Assembly (NCBI GenBank): GCA_030549335.1
Contig: JAUKPH010000018.1
Location: 1,612,001-1,676,000 of the forward strand
Source: Pontederia crassipes
Taxonomy: Eukaryota > Streptophyta > Magnoliopsida > Commelinales > Pontederiaceae
Direction of reading: 5' to 3'
DNA: 64,000 nucleotides
This document shows positions 36,850-48,875 of this stretch, one piece after another (the first letter of the stretch is position 1; each line of letters begins with the position of its first letter). Position numbers and translations under genes: made by a program. The notes below the pieces were generated by a model. It was not told the origin of the DNA and searched no databases. It worked only from the letters and a program-made list of their open reading frames with translations.

Positions 36850-36924
36850 GGTAGAATATGTTCCTCTTGCCGACCCCACCTAGTGGGATAAGGCTTTGTT
36901 GTTGTTGGTAGAATATGTTCCTCT
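36850..36924 (+). mobile_element. 5'-truncated Au-SINE with 18-bp target duplication
   Basis: 36868-36906 reads TGCCGACCCCACCTAGTGGG, then ATAAGGCTTTG and a GTT tail, the 3' end of the plant Au-SINE. It is flanked by the identical 18-mer GGTAGAATATGTTCCTCT at 36850-36867 and 36907-36924. Only 39 bp of SINE were inserted, as expected for an abortive LINE-driven reverse transcription. Confidence 0.85.
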
Positions 36925-37144
36925 CTAATTTATTCTTGCAAAAACAAAAGGATATTAGATGTAAAAGTCTTGGGTTGCCTCCCAAGAAACGCCCTACTTT
37001 AATGTCTTAGGCTAAATATTATTACAACTCTTGATGTAAAGGAGGTTTAAATAGTATGATGTGATCAAGTAGAGATTTCAATCGTGGACAGCTTCACTAA
37101 TCAAGTATGGATCTCTTAGTTTGTCAATGATTGACCTTTGTTTA

Positions 37145-37651
37145 TCAATTGGATGTATAGGCTTCATTGTACGAGAAATTTACAAACTTCTTATTCCCAG
37201 AATCCTCATGTATGAAATTTGAATCTCCTGCATCACCATCTTGTTTAAACAGCCATTTCTTCAATGGCCTTTTTAAATGCAGCATCGTTGAAAGATCTTT
37301 GAGCTCTTGATCCCAATTATCAATAGACACACATTGATCTTCCTTAATTGATTGTTCAATTCCTTCTACAAATTTGAATTCTGCTATCGCCTTCTTTATT
37401 TGGAAAGAAATTTCTTCTACTTTTGTATACTCCTTGGCCATTTCAGTCTCATCATGTGGCTTTCCTGTAATAACTTGTTTTCTTACGAGTGGGTTTTCAA
37501 TGTGATTCATTGCTGGTATCATTGGGAAATTGTGATGATCTTTGATTGCAATGAACTTGTGATGGTTCTCTAACATCAAAGCCTTTTTATGAAGAGCTTT
37601 GAATACGATATCTTCAATTTTAGAATCCAATTCATCATGGTTGATTGACAT
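37145..37651 (-). CDS. 168-aa retroelement frame of unknown function
   Basis: An ATG-started open frame in the internal region of the minus-strand gypsy derivative, about 430 bp after its primer site. The product is hydrophilic and rich in K, E, D and H (for example KALHKKALMLENHHK, EYTKVEEISFQIKKAIAEF), with no zinc knuckle, protease or RT motif. Position and composition suggest a remnant of a gag-like or element-specific protein. About 140-190 bp further downstream on the minus strand (36965-37010 on plus) lies the TTGGGTTGCCTCCCAAGAA(A/G)CGCC stretch often seen in such non-autonomous plant elements. Not recognised as a host gene. Confidence 0.4.
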   Translation of the reverse strand: MSINHDELDSKIEDIVFKALHKKALMLENHHKFIAIKDHHNFPMIPAMNHIENPLVRKQVITGKPHDETEMAKEYTKVEEISFQIKKAIAEFKFVEGIEQSIKEDQCVSIDNWDQELKDLSTMLHLKRPLKKWLFKQDGDAGDSNFIHEDSGNKKFVNFSYNEAYTSN

Positions 37652-38082
37652 TTCACTAGATTGATAATAGTCTTGGGGTCAAGTCTGTCAACTCATATCC
37701 ATCTATTCCTCTTTCTATCTTAGAAGTCATATTCAAAAATTTTTGCACTCTTGCAACTTGTTATACAATGAAGTTAAGTGCAAAGATATCAAAACAGGAG
37801 TAAATATGAAATGAAACAGAAATTAAGATAGGATGATAAGATTGAGAAAAAAAGAAAAATTCAAAAAGGACTAATCTAATAAGAAAAATGGTAGACAAAA
37901 TAAGACTGAATATAAATAATGGAATGTGATATAAACAGTGATAACATAAGAAAACAATAGAAGTAAATATAGACAAAAACTAAACTAAAGAATAGAAAAC
38001 AAGTACTAAAAAGTAGGCTAATCTAAACTATAAGAAGTGAATCTAATCAGCCTCAAATCCCCAACAACGGTGCCAAAAACTT

Positions 38083-39148
38083 GATGTGAATTGTGTGGAG
38101 TGTGATTAATTGATTGATTTATAACACAGAATTGAAAATGCAACTAACTGGTATATGGTCTAAACTCCTTACTTCACTAAACTGCAAGTGTACAGATCGA
38201 AGTAGTAGACCCGAATGTCGTATCCACAGTGATTTGAAACTTAAGATTAACTAACTAATCTAAATTAATCCTAAATTAAGTTAACTCTTTTTGATGTTTT
38301 TAAGTGGCTGATATAAGATGATACAAATAAATAATGAAATGTTAGGAATGGGGTTCATCTAATTCTATTATGGATGGATTAGAACAACTCAACAATAAAA
38401 TCATGCCAATTTTAACCTATACAAACTGCTCTCACAGTGCATTAAAATAAGAACTAATATCATACTTTCATATGAATATTAGTTAGGTTGATTCAACAAG
38501 GGTTTCCACTAATATTAGATTGTCATGAAACCTCTAGCTCAATGCATAAATACAATCAAATCCACAACTAGTGCTGATGCTCTTGGTTTATCTGTAAACA
38601 ACAAGGGAATCTAAAATCAACCTTTCGGTTGCCATTCCAATACGAGATTCACATCAACAAAAGCTAAATGGATCTATTCTCAGCACAGAAAGATTAGAAC
38701 CAAGAAACCAAGTTCTAATCCAGAAATTAATTGTTAATATTCTTGGTTTATTTCTAAACATCAAGAGAATCTAGAACCAGCCTCTCAACTGCCATTACAA
38801 GATGAGATTCACATTAACCAGAAGTAAAATGATGCATTTAGATCTTGACGAAGATTAAACCCAAAAAATAATGATGTTGCTCTTGATTCATTTCTGAGCA
38901 AGAAAAAATCAAACAACAACTTCTCAGTTGTCACTAGAAAATAGGATTCACATCAACATAAAACTGATTTGAAAACATTTTAAAATGCACTAACATCAGT
39001 GGCAAAAGTGCTCTTCAATCATCCATCCATAAAAAAAAATTAAATTACTATCCTATCCTAAGAAAGCTAAGATTCAGCTCCTCATAAGTGATAAAATCAA
39101 TAAAAAAAGATGAGGAACAAAATAAAAAACATCATAAACATAAAGAAC
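38083..39148 (-). repeat. 5' LTR of the minus-strand element, first segment
   Basis: The 3' part of the split 5' LTR; the 5' part is 50166-50676. Within 38571-38980 three diverged tandem units of about 140-160 bp each contain CTCTTGGTTTAT(C/T)T(C/G)TAAACA-like and GA(G/T)ATTCACATCAAC-like blocks. Confidence 0.65.
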
Positions 39149-40154
39149 TGTAATTTTGTATATTTTAACACATTAAGAAGTTAAAAATTGAATGATCATG
39201 CATCAATTATCTTATTTTTCTTATAGAATATTATTCTTCTGAATTATTTTGTGATTTTCATGGTGTTTGCTGTGTGGGAGAAGAAAAAACGGACCGCGTT
39301 ACTTTCACACGGGCCGTTTTTCAGTATATCACGTCACCACCAACACGGTCGAGGGAATTTCTGTCACGTGCTGATTGAAACGGTCCGTTTAGAATTGACA
39401 TGGACCGCGTTGTGACCGACGATTATAAAAGGACCTCCACTTCCACACCAAAGGGGGGGAGCAGAGAAGGAAATCATCCATTCAGAGAGTCTTGTGGCTA
39501 CTTTGTCTAGAGTCACATATTAGAGTTTTATTTTCTTGCTCATCTTTTGTACTCTAAATTTCGGCTTTATAATGTTTAATTCTTCAGCAATGGAGTAATA
39601 TTCCTTTGTTGGTTTTACGTTGTTGAACTCCAATGTTATTTTGATGAAAGATTATTTTTTGAATATGAATGTTCTATTTGGATCACATTTATTCTTAATA
39701 TCTCGTATCTCTCCCCTATCTACTCTGTAAAATTTAGTGGGGTGTGGACTTAGACTCACTCATTGAGGAGTCTTTGAGATGAATCAATCACTTATGATTT
39801 AATCCTTAAATATTTGAAGAATGATTTGGTTAAACTTTCTTTAAATATTTAATTGATAAAACATATAAGACATCTGGTTAGAGTCCTAATTTATATTATT
39901 TCCATCAGATGTGATTTTCTTACTCGATTAACAGTGGATGAATGCTTAGTAAAACCAACATTTCTTCTCATTAGTATTTCTTTTTCTTGGATCTGCTCCT
40001 TGTTTCCTTTCTGATTATCTTCTTAATTCATTTCTCTTAAAGAATTGTCATCTAGTAAGAGTGAGAGATAAAAGTCATCGTGGGATCGATATCTTTTTAC
40101 TACTTGTGCGATATACTTGCCGGACTTTTCTACTATATAGAAAAGTAGCCATCA
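39149..40154 (+). repeat. 5' LTR of the Athila-type element
   Basis: 1006 bp, from TGTAATTTTGTATATTTTAA to GTAGCCATCA. It contains the promoter TATAAAA at 39424-39430. The segment equivalent to 49139-49200 of the 3' LTR (about 54 bp with two ACACGG...CCGTGT palindromes) is absent here. Confidence 0.85.
39424..39430 (+). promoter_or_regulatory. LTR TATA box
   Basis: TATAAAA in GACGATTATAAAAGGACCTC, in mid-LTR where the U3/R border is expected. It is conserved in the 3' LTR at 49205-49211. Confidence 0.6.
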
Positions 40155-40176
40155 AGTTTTTGGTGCCGTTGCCGGG
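40155..40176 (+). other. primer binding site of the Athila-type element
   Basis: TTTTTGGTGCCGTTGCCGGGG directly after the LTR; TGG(C/T)GCCGTTGCCGGGGA fits the 3' end of plant tRNA-Asp, the primer known for many plant gypsy elements. The single C-to-T change relative to the usual GGCGCC may be a mutation. Confidence 0.6.
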
Positions 40177-40706
40177 GACTTTTTCTATCTTTTTCTTACT
40201 ATAATTTGTTATTTTTTTATTTTTTTCTTTTCGAACATCCTGCGCAATCAAAATGGACTTTTATTCAGGAATTGACCGTGTCATCATTTGAAACGGTCCG
40301 CATTTTCTAAAAAATGGCCCACATCTTTTTCTCCACGTTTTTACAAAAGGCAACTTAAACACGATATGCGTTCACAATACACGGCCCGTATTTTGTAGCC
40401 GAGCTCACGAACACGGTCCGTGTTTCGATCTTCGCGGTACGTGTTTCGTTCTTTATTTTAAAATAAATTATTTTGAGCCATCTGATTTTGTCAATAATTA
40501 TTTCAAATTATTTTTTATTTAATTGCGCTATGAAATCCTCGAATAAAATGATAAAGAAACATAACACCAGAAGCTCGAAAGAACCACTTCTCTACAATCC
40601 TGAAATAAAAAAAAATTGCTAAACAACGAAAAAAATTTATAAGGATGAAAGAGATGGCGAAAAATCATCAACAACAACAACTAGGAAATAAAAATCCAAA
40701 TCCAAA

Positions 40707-42203
40707 TTATCGGACGATGAGGGATTACACTGTTGGTCAGATGAATCATGACCCATAGAGCATTACTCTTCCAGACATCAACACCAATTACCAGATACAA
40801 CATGGCACCCTTCAAATGGTGCAAATGACAAATTTAGTGGAAATCAAGATGAAGATCCTTTTGGGCATGTTAGGAAATTTCTTCAATTGTGTTCTACTTT
40901 TAAATTTCATAATGTTTTTTATGATGCAGTTAGGTTGAGACTCTTTCCTTTCTCCTTGAGAGGGAAAGCAGTCACTTGACTCCATACTCTACCCGAAGAA
41001 ACAATCACAGACTGAAAAGAAATGCGACAAAAATTCATCAACAAATATTGTCCGCTCCAGAAAGTAGCTCGACTAATCTTTGATGTCAAAGCATTCTATC
41101 AACAAGACTCAGAAACCATGCATGAAGCATGGGAAAGGTTTAAGGAACTTGCATCTCGTGTTCCTTATAATGTACCACTTCATGAACAAATTCAAATTTT
41201 TTATAATGGTGCTACTTTCACCGTACGAGATAAGATTGACATTTATGCAAGAAGTTCCATGAATGATAAATCTCCTGAAGAGATTTATAATATTATTGAA
41301 AATCTTGCTATGAATCATTGGCAAAATAACAGGAACAGAGAACCACCACGAAAGACAAGTGTCTATCAGATAGACGACAACACTCAACTTACAGCGCAAA
41401 TAGAAGCCATGAATCAAAAAATGGAGACATTGATGAGTCGCATAAATGAAAAAGCCCCTGTTAAAGCCGTACAACAAACTTGTGAATTTTGTAGTGAAGG
41501 GCACTCTACTTATGAATGCCCAATGGTCTCAAACTCTAACCCTTCCTCTTCCACTTCTTTTGAAAATGTGAATTATGTATCGAATAATAATTTCAGGAAT
41601 AATCAAGGGGGCAATTATGGCGCCTATGGATTTGGGTTGAGAAATCAACCCAATTACTCTTGGGTACACCATCGAGGTGCCCCACCTCCAGGTTTTCAAC
41701 CGCGCAACGATGATAAACCTCAAGCCGAACCAAAATCCAACTTGGAAGATGTATTGGTTAAATTTATCAAAACGATGGATACAAAATTTGCAAATCAAGA
41801 AGCCTCAATTCGCAACATACAATATCAGGTGGGACAATTAGCTAACATGATTGCAGGTAGACAATCAGGTTCTTTTCCTAGCAATATAGAAAAGAACCCG
41901 AGGGAAGAAGCGAAGGCAGTCAAATTGAGAAGTGGTAAGGAGCTACCAGAACCAATACCAACTTCGACCCCAGATCAACCATCTTCAGCTCAACCATCTT
42001 TAAATCAACCTCCTACATCATCATCCAAAAAGGAGATTACAAAACACCAGATTCCTGAAAAATCTGGAAATCTGCCATATCCTCAAAAATATCGGCAGGA
42101 AATAAACAATTCTCTCATTTTTTGGAAATTTTTAAGCAAATTCATATTAACATCCCATTTCACGAATCACTTAAACAGATGCCCGTATATGTCAAATTCA
42201 TGA
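40707..42203 (+). pseudogene. Athila-type gag
   Basis: Reading starts near 40707 (MRDYTVGQM) and continues into a 393-codon open part from 41022. Visible are the capsid region with LRLFPFSLRGKA, EAWERFKELASR and IFYNGA, the conserved NKSPEE-like segment (here DKSPEEIYNIIE), and one zinc knuckle CEFCSEGHSTYEC (CX2CX3HX4C). Two TGA codons at 40977 and 41013 sit where the family has tryptophan, and a TAG near 40758 also breaks it. The 3' end overlaps the protease frame, which lies in another frame. The product would have packaged the element's RNA. Confidence 0.85.
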
Positions 42204-43093
42204 AAAATGTGCTCTCAAATAAACGAAAAATTGAGGAAATAGGCTTGATCCAATTAACAACTCAATGTTGTTCCGTCTGCAAGAGAGATTTGCCGACAAA
42301 AGAAAAGGATCCAAAGGAGTTTTACTATCCCCTGCATTATTGGAATTTTTTTTGTTCCAAGGCACTATGTGACTTGGGTGCTAGTATTAATCTGATGTCG
42401 TATTCATTTTTTTTAAAATTAGGTTATAGCGAGTTTAAGGATAATTCGGTGATACTCCAATTCGCAGATCAATCCATTAAAAGGCCTAAGGGCCTTTTAG
42501 AAAATGTTATTGTCAAAGTTGATAAATTTGCATTCCCAACAGATTTCATCATCATGGATATGGATTCAGAAGCCGAAGCACCTATCATCTTAGGCAGACC
42601 ATTTCTCTCTATCAGCAACACGTTGATAGATGTCAAAAAGGGGCATCTCACTTTAAAAGTGGAGAATGAAGAATTATGTTTTAATATTTCTAATTCTCTC
42701 AAACGACCTTTAGATTTATCATCTTGTTATTCTATTGATATATTTGAAGATGGTGTTTCTGACGAATTTGAACAGGTAGTACCAGAAGTGATAATGGATC
42801 CTTACACAATTATTGAAGAATCAATGGATAACACTGAAAAAGGAATTGACTTAGATGAAAAAGAGTCAATTCCTTTCAAGGAATCCGTCTTAGAGAAGAC
42901 AGACATACCTTCTCCACCACCAAACCCAGAACTCAAGAGCTTGCCTACTCATCTCAAATATGTTTTTCTCGAAAAAAATTCATTTCTTGTGATCGTTTCC
43001 TCTGAATTAACTGACATAATGGAAAACAAACTTTTACAGGTTCTCAGAAAACACAAAAAAGCTATTGCTTGGTTCATCAATGATATCAAGTGA
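42122..43093 (+). pseudogene. Athila-type aspartic protease region of pol
   Basis: A 323-codon open frame with the catalytic motif ALCDLGASINLM (about residues 80-92), RPKGLLENV and the closing ILGRPFL block about 75 residues later, typical of plant gypsy protease. A C-terminal linker with acidic residues leads to the RT, and HKKAIAW near the end is the usual RT entry. It ends in TGA at 43091 where the family has glycine (GGA to TGA), after which the same frame continues as RT. Confidence 0.85.
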
Positions 43094-44450
43094 ATATCAC
43101 CATCAATATGTATGCATAAGATTTTGATGGAAGAGAAAAGTAAACCAAGCGCCCAATTTCAGCGTAGGTTAAACCCAACTATGAAAGAGGTAGTTAAGAA
43201 AGAAGTAATCAAACTTCTCGATGCAGGTATCATTTACCCTATCTCTGATAGTCCTTGGATTAGCCCCGTACAAGTAGTACCAAAAAAAGGGGGGCATCAC
43301 TGTAATTACTAATAAAAAAATGAGCTGGTATATAGCAGGACAATTACATGTTGGCGTGTGTGCATTGACTATCGCAAACTCAACGAAGCAACACGCAAGG
43401 ATCACTTCCCTCTACCATTCATGGATCAAATGTTGGAACGAGTAGCAAGACAAAATTTTTATTATTTTCTAGATGGTTATTCAGGATACAATCATATTGT
43501 TGTGGCACCTCAAGATCAGGAGAAAACAACATTTACCTGCCCATACGGAACTTTTGCCTATCGAAGGATGCCCTTTGGACTCTGCAACGCACCAGCAACA
43601 TTTCAAAGATGCATGATGGTTTTGCTGATATGAATGAAAAGATTCTTGAAATCTTTATGGACGATTTTACTTTATTTGGTAACTCATTTGACAATTGTCT
43701 TAAAAATTTAACATCGGTTTTGCAGCGTTGTGAAGAAATAAATCTGGTACTGAACTAAGAAAAATGTCACTTCATGATAAAGGAAGGCATTGTCTTGGGG
43801 CATAAGATTTCTGATAAAGGAATCGAGGTAGACAAAGCCAAGGTGGATGTAATCGCAAATCTACCTCCGCCCACATCTGTAAAAGCTGTCCGGAGCTTTT
43901 TGGGTCATGCTGGATTTTATAGAAGATTTATTAAGGATTTTTCCACGATAGCCAAACCACTCACCAATCTTCTCGTCAAGGACACTAAGTTTCTTTTCAA
44001 TTCTGATTGCATATTTGCTTTTACTACATTAAAAGAGAAACTTACATCTGCTCCCATTGTTGTAGCCCCTGATTGGAGTCTTCCGTTTGAACTCATGTGC
44101 GATGCTAGTGATGGAACCATTGGTGCGATATTAGGGCAAAGGCGGGACAAAATTTTTTGAGTCATCTACTATGCTACCCGAACTCTAACTCCAACTCAGA
44201 TGAATTATGCCACAACGGAAAAAGAATTTCTAGCTGTCATTTTTTCTTTTGATAAATTCTGATCTTATTTAATCTGCTCACAAGTTGTTGTCTACACTGA
44301 TCATGCAGCTATAAAACATCTCATGACAAAAAAGAAGCCAAACCTCGACTACTCAGGTGGATTCTTCTTTTACAAGAATTTGACATAGAGGTTAAAGATA
44401 AGAAGGGGACCGAGAACGTCGTAGCTGATCATTTATCTCGTTTGGAAGTT
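43094..44450 (+). pseudogene. reverse transcriptase and RNase H region of pol
   Basis: The RT blocks are LLDAGIIYPISDSPW and VQVVPKKGG, then WRVCIDYRKLNEATRKDHFPLPF, FLDGYSGYNHI, TFACP-like TFTCPYGTFAYRRMPFGL, and the catalytic FMDD at about 43660 in a shifted frame. Breaks: two TAA at about 43310-43315, a frameshift near 43620, TAA at about 43756. The RNase H start MCDASDGTIGAILGQ (44098 on) ends in TGA at 44158; another TGA at 44260 sits at a Trp position (F-W-SY). YTDHAA and the ADHLSR motif at about 44425 complete RNase H. Not functional. Confidence 0.85.
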
Positions 44451-45832
44451 TTCCAATTGAGGAAACCGATATACTTGAAGAATTTCCGGATGAGAAAATC
44501 TTTTATATCAATTCTTGTGATAAAGTAAAAATAATTGAGAAGTCACCTTGGTTTGCTGATTTTGCAAATTTTCTTGCAGGAAATTGGCTCCCTACAGGAT
44601 GGACATTAAAACAAAAGAAAAAATTCTTTTCAGATGTGAAACATTACTTGTGGGAAAATCTATATCTTTTTAAGGTTTGTGCAGATCAAGTAATCAGACG
44701 TTGCATCCCTGAATTTGAATTCAATAGCATTCTTACACATTGCCACACAAGGGAAGCTGGAGGCCACTTCGGTCCCAATCGAATAGCTGCAAAAATCTTG
44801 GAAAGTGGATTTTATTGACCCACTATTTTTAAAGATGCTCAAATTTTTTGTAAGTCATGTGATCAATGTCAAAAGACGGGTAACATCTCGAAACTTCATG
44901 AAATGCCCCAAAATAGTATGCTATATTATGATATTTTTGATGTTTGGGGAATTGACTTTATGGGACCGTTCTCTAAGTCATTTAATAATGAGTACATTTT
45001 GGTTGTTGTAGATTATGTATCTAAGTGGGTAGAGGCGATTGCCTCTCCTACTAATGATGCAAAGGTGGTGGTCATGTTTTTAAAAAAGAATATTTTTACT
45101 AGATTTGGCATACCTAGAACTATAATAAGTGATAATGGCACCCATTTTTGCAATAAATTATTTGCAGGACTTTTTACGAAATTTAGAGTTACACATAAAC
45201 TCAACACTCCATATCACGCGCAAACATGCGATCAAGTTGAGATATCTAATAGGGAAATAAAACACATTTTGGAAAAAACTATGAATTTCTTTAGAAAGAA
45301 TTGGTTTGTTAAATTAGATGATGCTTTGTGGACCTATCGTACTGCTTTTAAAACTCCTATTGGAATGTCACTATATAGACTTGTGTTTGGTAAGGCATGT
45401 CATTTACCTGTTGAATTAGAGCATAAAGCTTATTGGGCTACTAAATTTCTTAATTTTGAGCCTACAAAAATAGGAAAGGAAAGGTTACTCAAGCTGAATG
45501 AACTGGAAGAACTCCAAAGTAATTCTTATGAAAATAGCAAAATATATAAGGAGCACACAAAAAATTGGCATGATCAACGCATACAAACTAGGAGTTTTCA
45601 ACCTGGTCAACAAGTTGTCTTATATGACAGAAGACTTAGACTTTTTCCAAGTAAACTTAAGTCCAGATGGACGGACCCCTTTCTTATAGTCTCCTCATCA
45701 CCTTTTGGAGTTGTTGAAATTTGCACCATGGACAAAAAACATCAATTCAAAGTCAATGGACAACGTCTCAAGAACTATATAGGTGGTGTTCATCATGAGG
45801 AAGTTGATTTTATTATTCTTATTGATCCATGA
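44451..45832 (+). pseudogene. integrase region of pol
   Basis: The zinc-binding part HCHTREAGGHFG...CKSCDQCQ (about 44738-44870) is interrupted by TGA at 44816 (Trp position). The longest open frame (309 codons, 44903-45832) carries the catalytic core with D in WGIDFMGP, D in IISDNGTHF and E in [10 protein letters not shown], and the C-terminal GPFxV-like DPFLIV block. All three catalytic acids are present, but the upstream stops make the polyprotein non-functional. Confidence 0.85.
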
Positions 45833-46658
45833 TTATGACTAAGTCATGCTGAAGACTATAAATCAGAACTATTCTGTCTAAACTTATTTTTGGAAAAAAA
45901 ATTCACACAGCCCGCGAGTCGTGTCCCCCATTACTGACAAATTTGCTCGTTGTGCAGAATTTCTAAATAACACGGACTGTATTTTCACAAAACGGGTCGT
46001 GTAATGCAAACGCAGAAATGCGGACAAGCTGTCAAGCATTCAGTAACACGGCCGGCGTTGGTACAACACGTGCCATGTTGCTCCTCGAAATCGTAAACGT
46101 CGTAAACGCCAAAGTCAAACACGGATCGTTTGACAGCAACACGGTCCGTGTTGCACTGGGATTCGCGAAACCACCACCTACCTGCATTTACAACACGGTC
46201 CGATTTGCTATAAGACGCCCCGCGTCGGATCCTCCCCCAAACCCGCCTCTGATCATCTACTCCGCCGCCGTCGCGTCCGCCGCCGTCGCGTCCGCCGCCG
46301 TCTGTAGGCCCACCGCCATCGGCGTCCGCGACCGTCCGCGCTCGCCGACGAACCGAACCACCACCAGCTTCACCAAGCTCCATCGTCTTCTTCCTGTTCT
46401 TCGCCGCCGTCCGCGTCTGCCGCCGCATGCACTGACCCGGCTTCTTCTCCTAGTTCATGACGACCTCCATTCGCCGAGAACGACCTCGACTTTTCTAAAA
46501 AAAAACTCGGGCGGCGAATCTGAAGTAAAACGGACCGTGTTTCTGCAACACCGACCATTTCCCTCAAATAACATGGACCGTTTCTCTAAAACACGGTCCG
46601 TGTTGTCTTCCTGCAACACACAGGCCTTTTTACTTTTACGCGGTCCATTTTTTTCATC
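45833..46658 (+). other. GC-rich spacer of the Athila-type element
   Basis: Between integrase and the extra ORF. The sequence is GC-rich and carries AACACGGTCCGTGTT palindromes at 46138-46152 and 46590-46604, several partial copies, and a GTCGCGTCCGCCGCC triplication near 46265-46300. Open frames here (46018-46782 plus, 45985-46428 minus) look like consequences of composition. Confidence 0.5.
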
Positions 46659-47991
46659 ATGGCAGCGCCCCGCACGGTCTCCATGGATTTTGAGGAGGTC
46701 AGTTTCGACGCCCCCGAGCCTACCATGGTACCGAGGCCCCCCTATGTTGATTATAGAGATGGTGATCATGCGCGCACTTTGATGAAGCTTCATCGACTGG
46801 AATTAGCGGTCACAAAATTTGCTTGCCCCTGTTTCAAGCGTGACACTAATATTACTGATGATATTTTGATTGTTTTTGGATGCATAGGGATGGCAGAGTT
46901 TATACTGAAAAATTGGCCAACATATGATTGAGTGGCTTTGGAATTTCTAAGTTCATTTCAGATGACGCACACAAGCTTTGCAGGAGAAGCGCCAGAGCAA
47001 ATTTTTCAGGATGTACAACGATGACTACACCATTGGTATGTTTGAGTTCTGTGAATTTTATAGTTTGCTAGTAATTGAGAACACCCCTGACACTTCAGCT
47101 TTTGATGCCACATCTTTCTGGTTTGCTATCACTGGTGAGAGTACTCTTAACTTAGCTCGTACTAAAGCCAGTCAGATTCAGAATTCAGTATTTCGTTATG
47201 TGCATCAAATTTTGTCTAACACTATTTGTGAAAGAGGAGACAGTGAAGGAGCTGTTAATGAAATAGAACTTCTCTTTTTATGGGCTATGGTGGAAAATGT
47301 GCAGATCAATGTTGGAGCATATTTGGCTCACAACTTTGAAAAACATTCCAAGAAGAAGAAAGGGCACATTGTCATAGGAGGTTTGATCACACCCATTGCA
47401 CTTCACTTTAATTTATACTTAGAATGCAATGTGGTAAAAAATGCTTCATTTCTGGATCAAAGCAAGGTAGTACATATGAAACTAATCACAGTGAGGAATA
47501 ACAAATTCTTCTTTACTTTTAAAGGCAGAACTCATAAGATCCCATGTGCAAATCGTGCTAGAATTACACCTTTTGACAGGACTAATTGATTATACTTTCC
47601 ACCTTTAGCCATTCCACTTGACACTGAGGAACCACTTGAGGACGAGCCAGTACCCCAGCCATCACAGGACGGTGCAGGACCTTCACAGTTTCCACAGACG
47701 ACTCAGATAGTTTATCCAACGCCTCCTACATCAGCTCCTTCTGCTACTTTTGACTTTTCTCCATGGCAGACACAGATAGATGCTATACGAACTGATCAGA
47801 CACGGTATCATTTATTAGTCATGGATCAATTGAATCGTATGCAGGTTGTAGTCCAGGAGGATAGAGCATTACTTCATCGCCTTGTAGAGGATGTCACCAG
47901 GATCGATCGAGATGTTCGTCAGATAGTTCGACACCACCAGATTCCTCCAGTTGATAGCACCTTTCCACCTCCACCACCAGAGTTTGATTAG
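46659..47991 (+). pseudogene. Athila-type extra ORF (ATHILA ORF-1-like / env-position protein)
   Basis: Three readable pieces. 46659-46931 starts ATG and ends in TGA at a Trp position within YD-W-VALEFLSSF. After a frameshift near 46940-46990, 46978-47589 codes the conserved core (NTICERG, ELLFLWAMVE, GGLITPIA). A single TGA at 47587 separates this from an in-frame continuation to TAG at 47989-47991, which codes a proline- and glutamine-rich tail with a likely coiled coil (DQLNRMQVVVQEDRALLHRLVEDVTR). Proteins of this type occupy the position after pol in Athila-related elements; function is not established. Confidence 0.7.
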
Positions 47992-48875
47992 CAGTGTTGT
48001 GTCTTTCACTTCTGATCTTTTGTTATGTCCTTTTGCTAGTTTGATGTACGCAAACTCGTCCGATTGGTTGAACATTGAGATAGTGTTTCTCTCAAGTTCG
48101 AGGGTTGCGCATGCATTTCATGTTTCTTGCATCAAGATAATTATCTATGTTTCAAAATTATGAGAAAGATATCTCGCTCATCACTATTCACAGAGTTTTC
48201 CATATTTTCTTGTTCTTAATCGACGATTTCAAGAACATCTCGTTGCTTATGAAATTCTTTATCAAAAGTTTTCTTTGTTTTTTCATTTATTGCCTTAGCA
48301 TTGGGTTTTTGGATAAGAAGTTGGAGCTGATTCGAATTATTTTGCTTTGACGATCTTTATCTGTTAGTCTCTTCTAAATTTTTCAAAAGCAGTCTTTTTA
48401 TTGAATAAATATATTGAGCGAAGAAAAAAATAACTTCTAAAAAGAAGTTGAATAAAATGTTTATCTCTGGCACCTTAGTGTGTTCGGGCCATTAGATTCG
48501 TTGGGGATTCTTGCCTGACTACCTAAGACCAACTGGTTTGGGATCCGTCGATCGAAAACATGTTACATGAACCACTTTGAGCAAGATGGAGGAAATGAAA
48601 AAGAAAAAAAAAAGAAAACAAAAAGCTCATTTAATATTTATTCAAAATTTAGAGTTCTTGTTTTGTTTTTAGTTGAGACTAATTGTTCATTGATTTAAAA
48701 AGGTCTTAGCATCATATATTCTTTGAAGCAGGAATTATTTTGGCAAGAGAAGAGGTACTCTGGCGATAATTGAAAAAAAAAACAATGAGAAGAAAAAAGT
48801 ATTAGTAATTTGGTGAAGATCATATCTTATCTTGAATCTTACTCGAGGAAAAGTAAATATTCAAACTGTGATGCA
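47992..48875 (+). other. 3' untranslated region of the Athila-type element
   Basis: No long frame of significance. Just before the 3' LTR, CTCGAGGAAAAGTAAATATT followed by CAAACTGTGATGCA corresponds to the GAGGA(C/A)(A/G)AGTAAA stretch and decayed polypurine tract that precede the LTR in this group. A purine-rich tract lies at 48590-48625. Confidence 0.55.

Noticed and set aside
36833..36862. tRNA-like A box (TAGTTCAGTGGTAGAAT)
   Set aside because: No B box (GGTTCGAAT type) or acceptor pairing follows at the right distance; it is host sequence of the gypsy derivative in front of the SINE fragment.
46018..46782. 254-codon open frame in the Athila spacer
   Set aside because: Overlaps the start of the extra ORF in another frame and has no family resemblance; explained by GC-rich composition.
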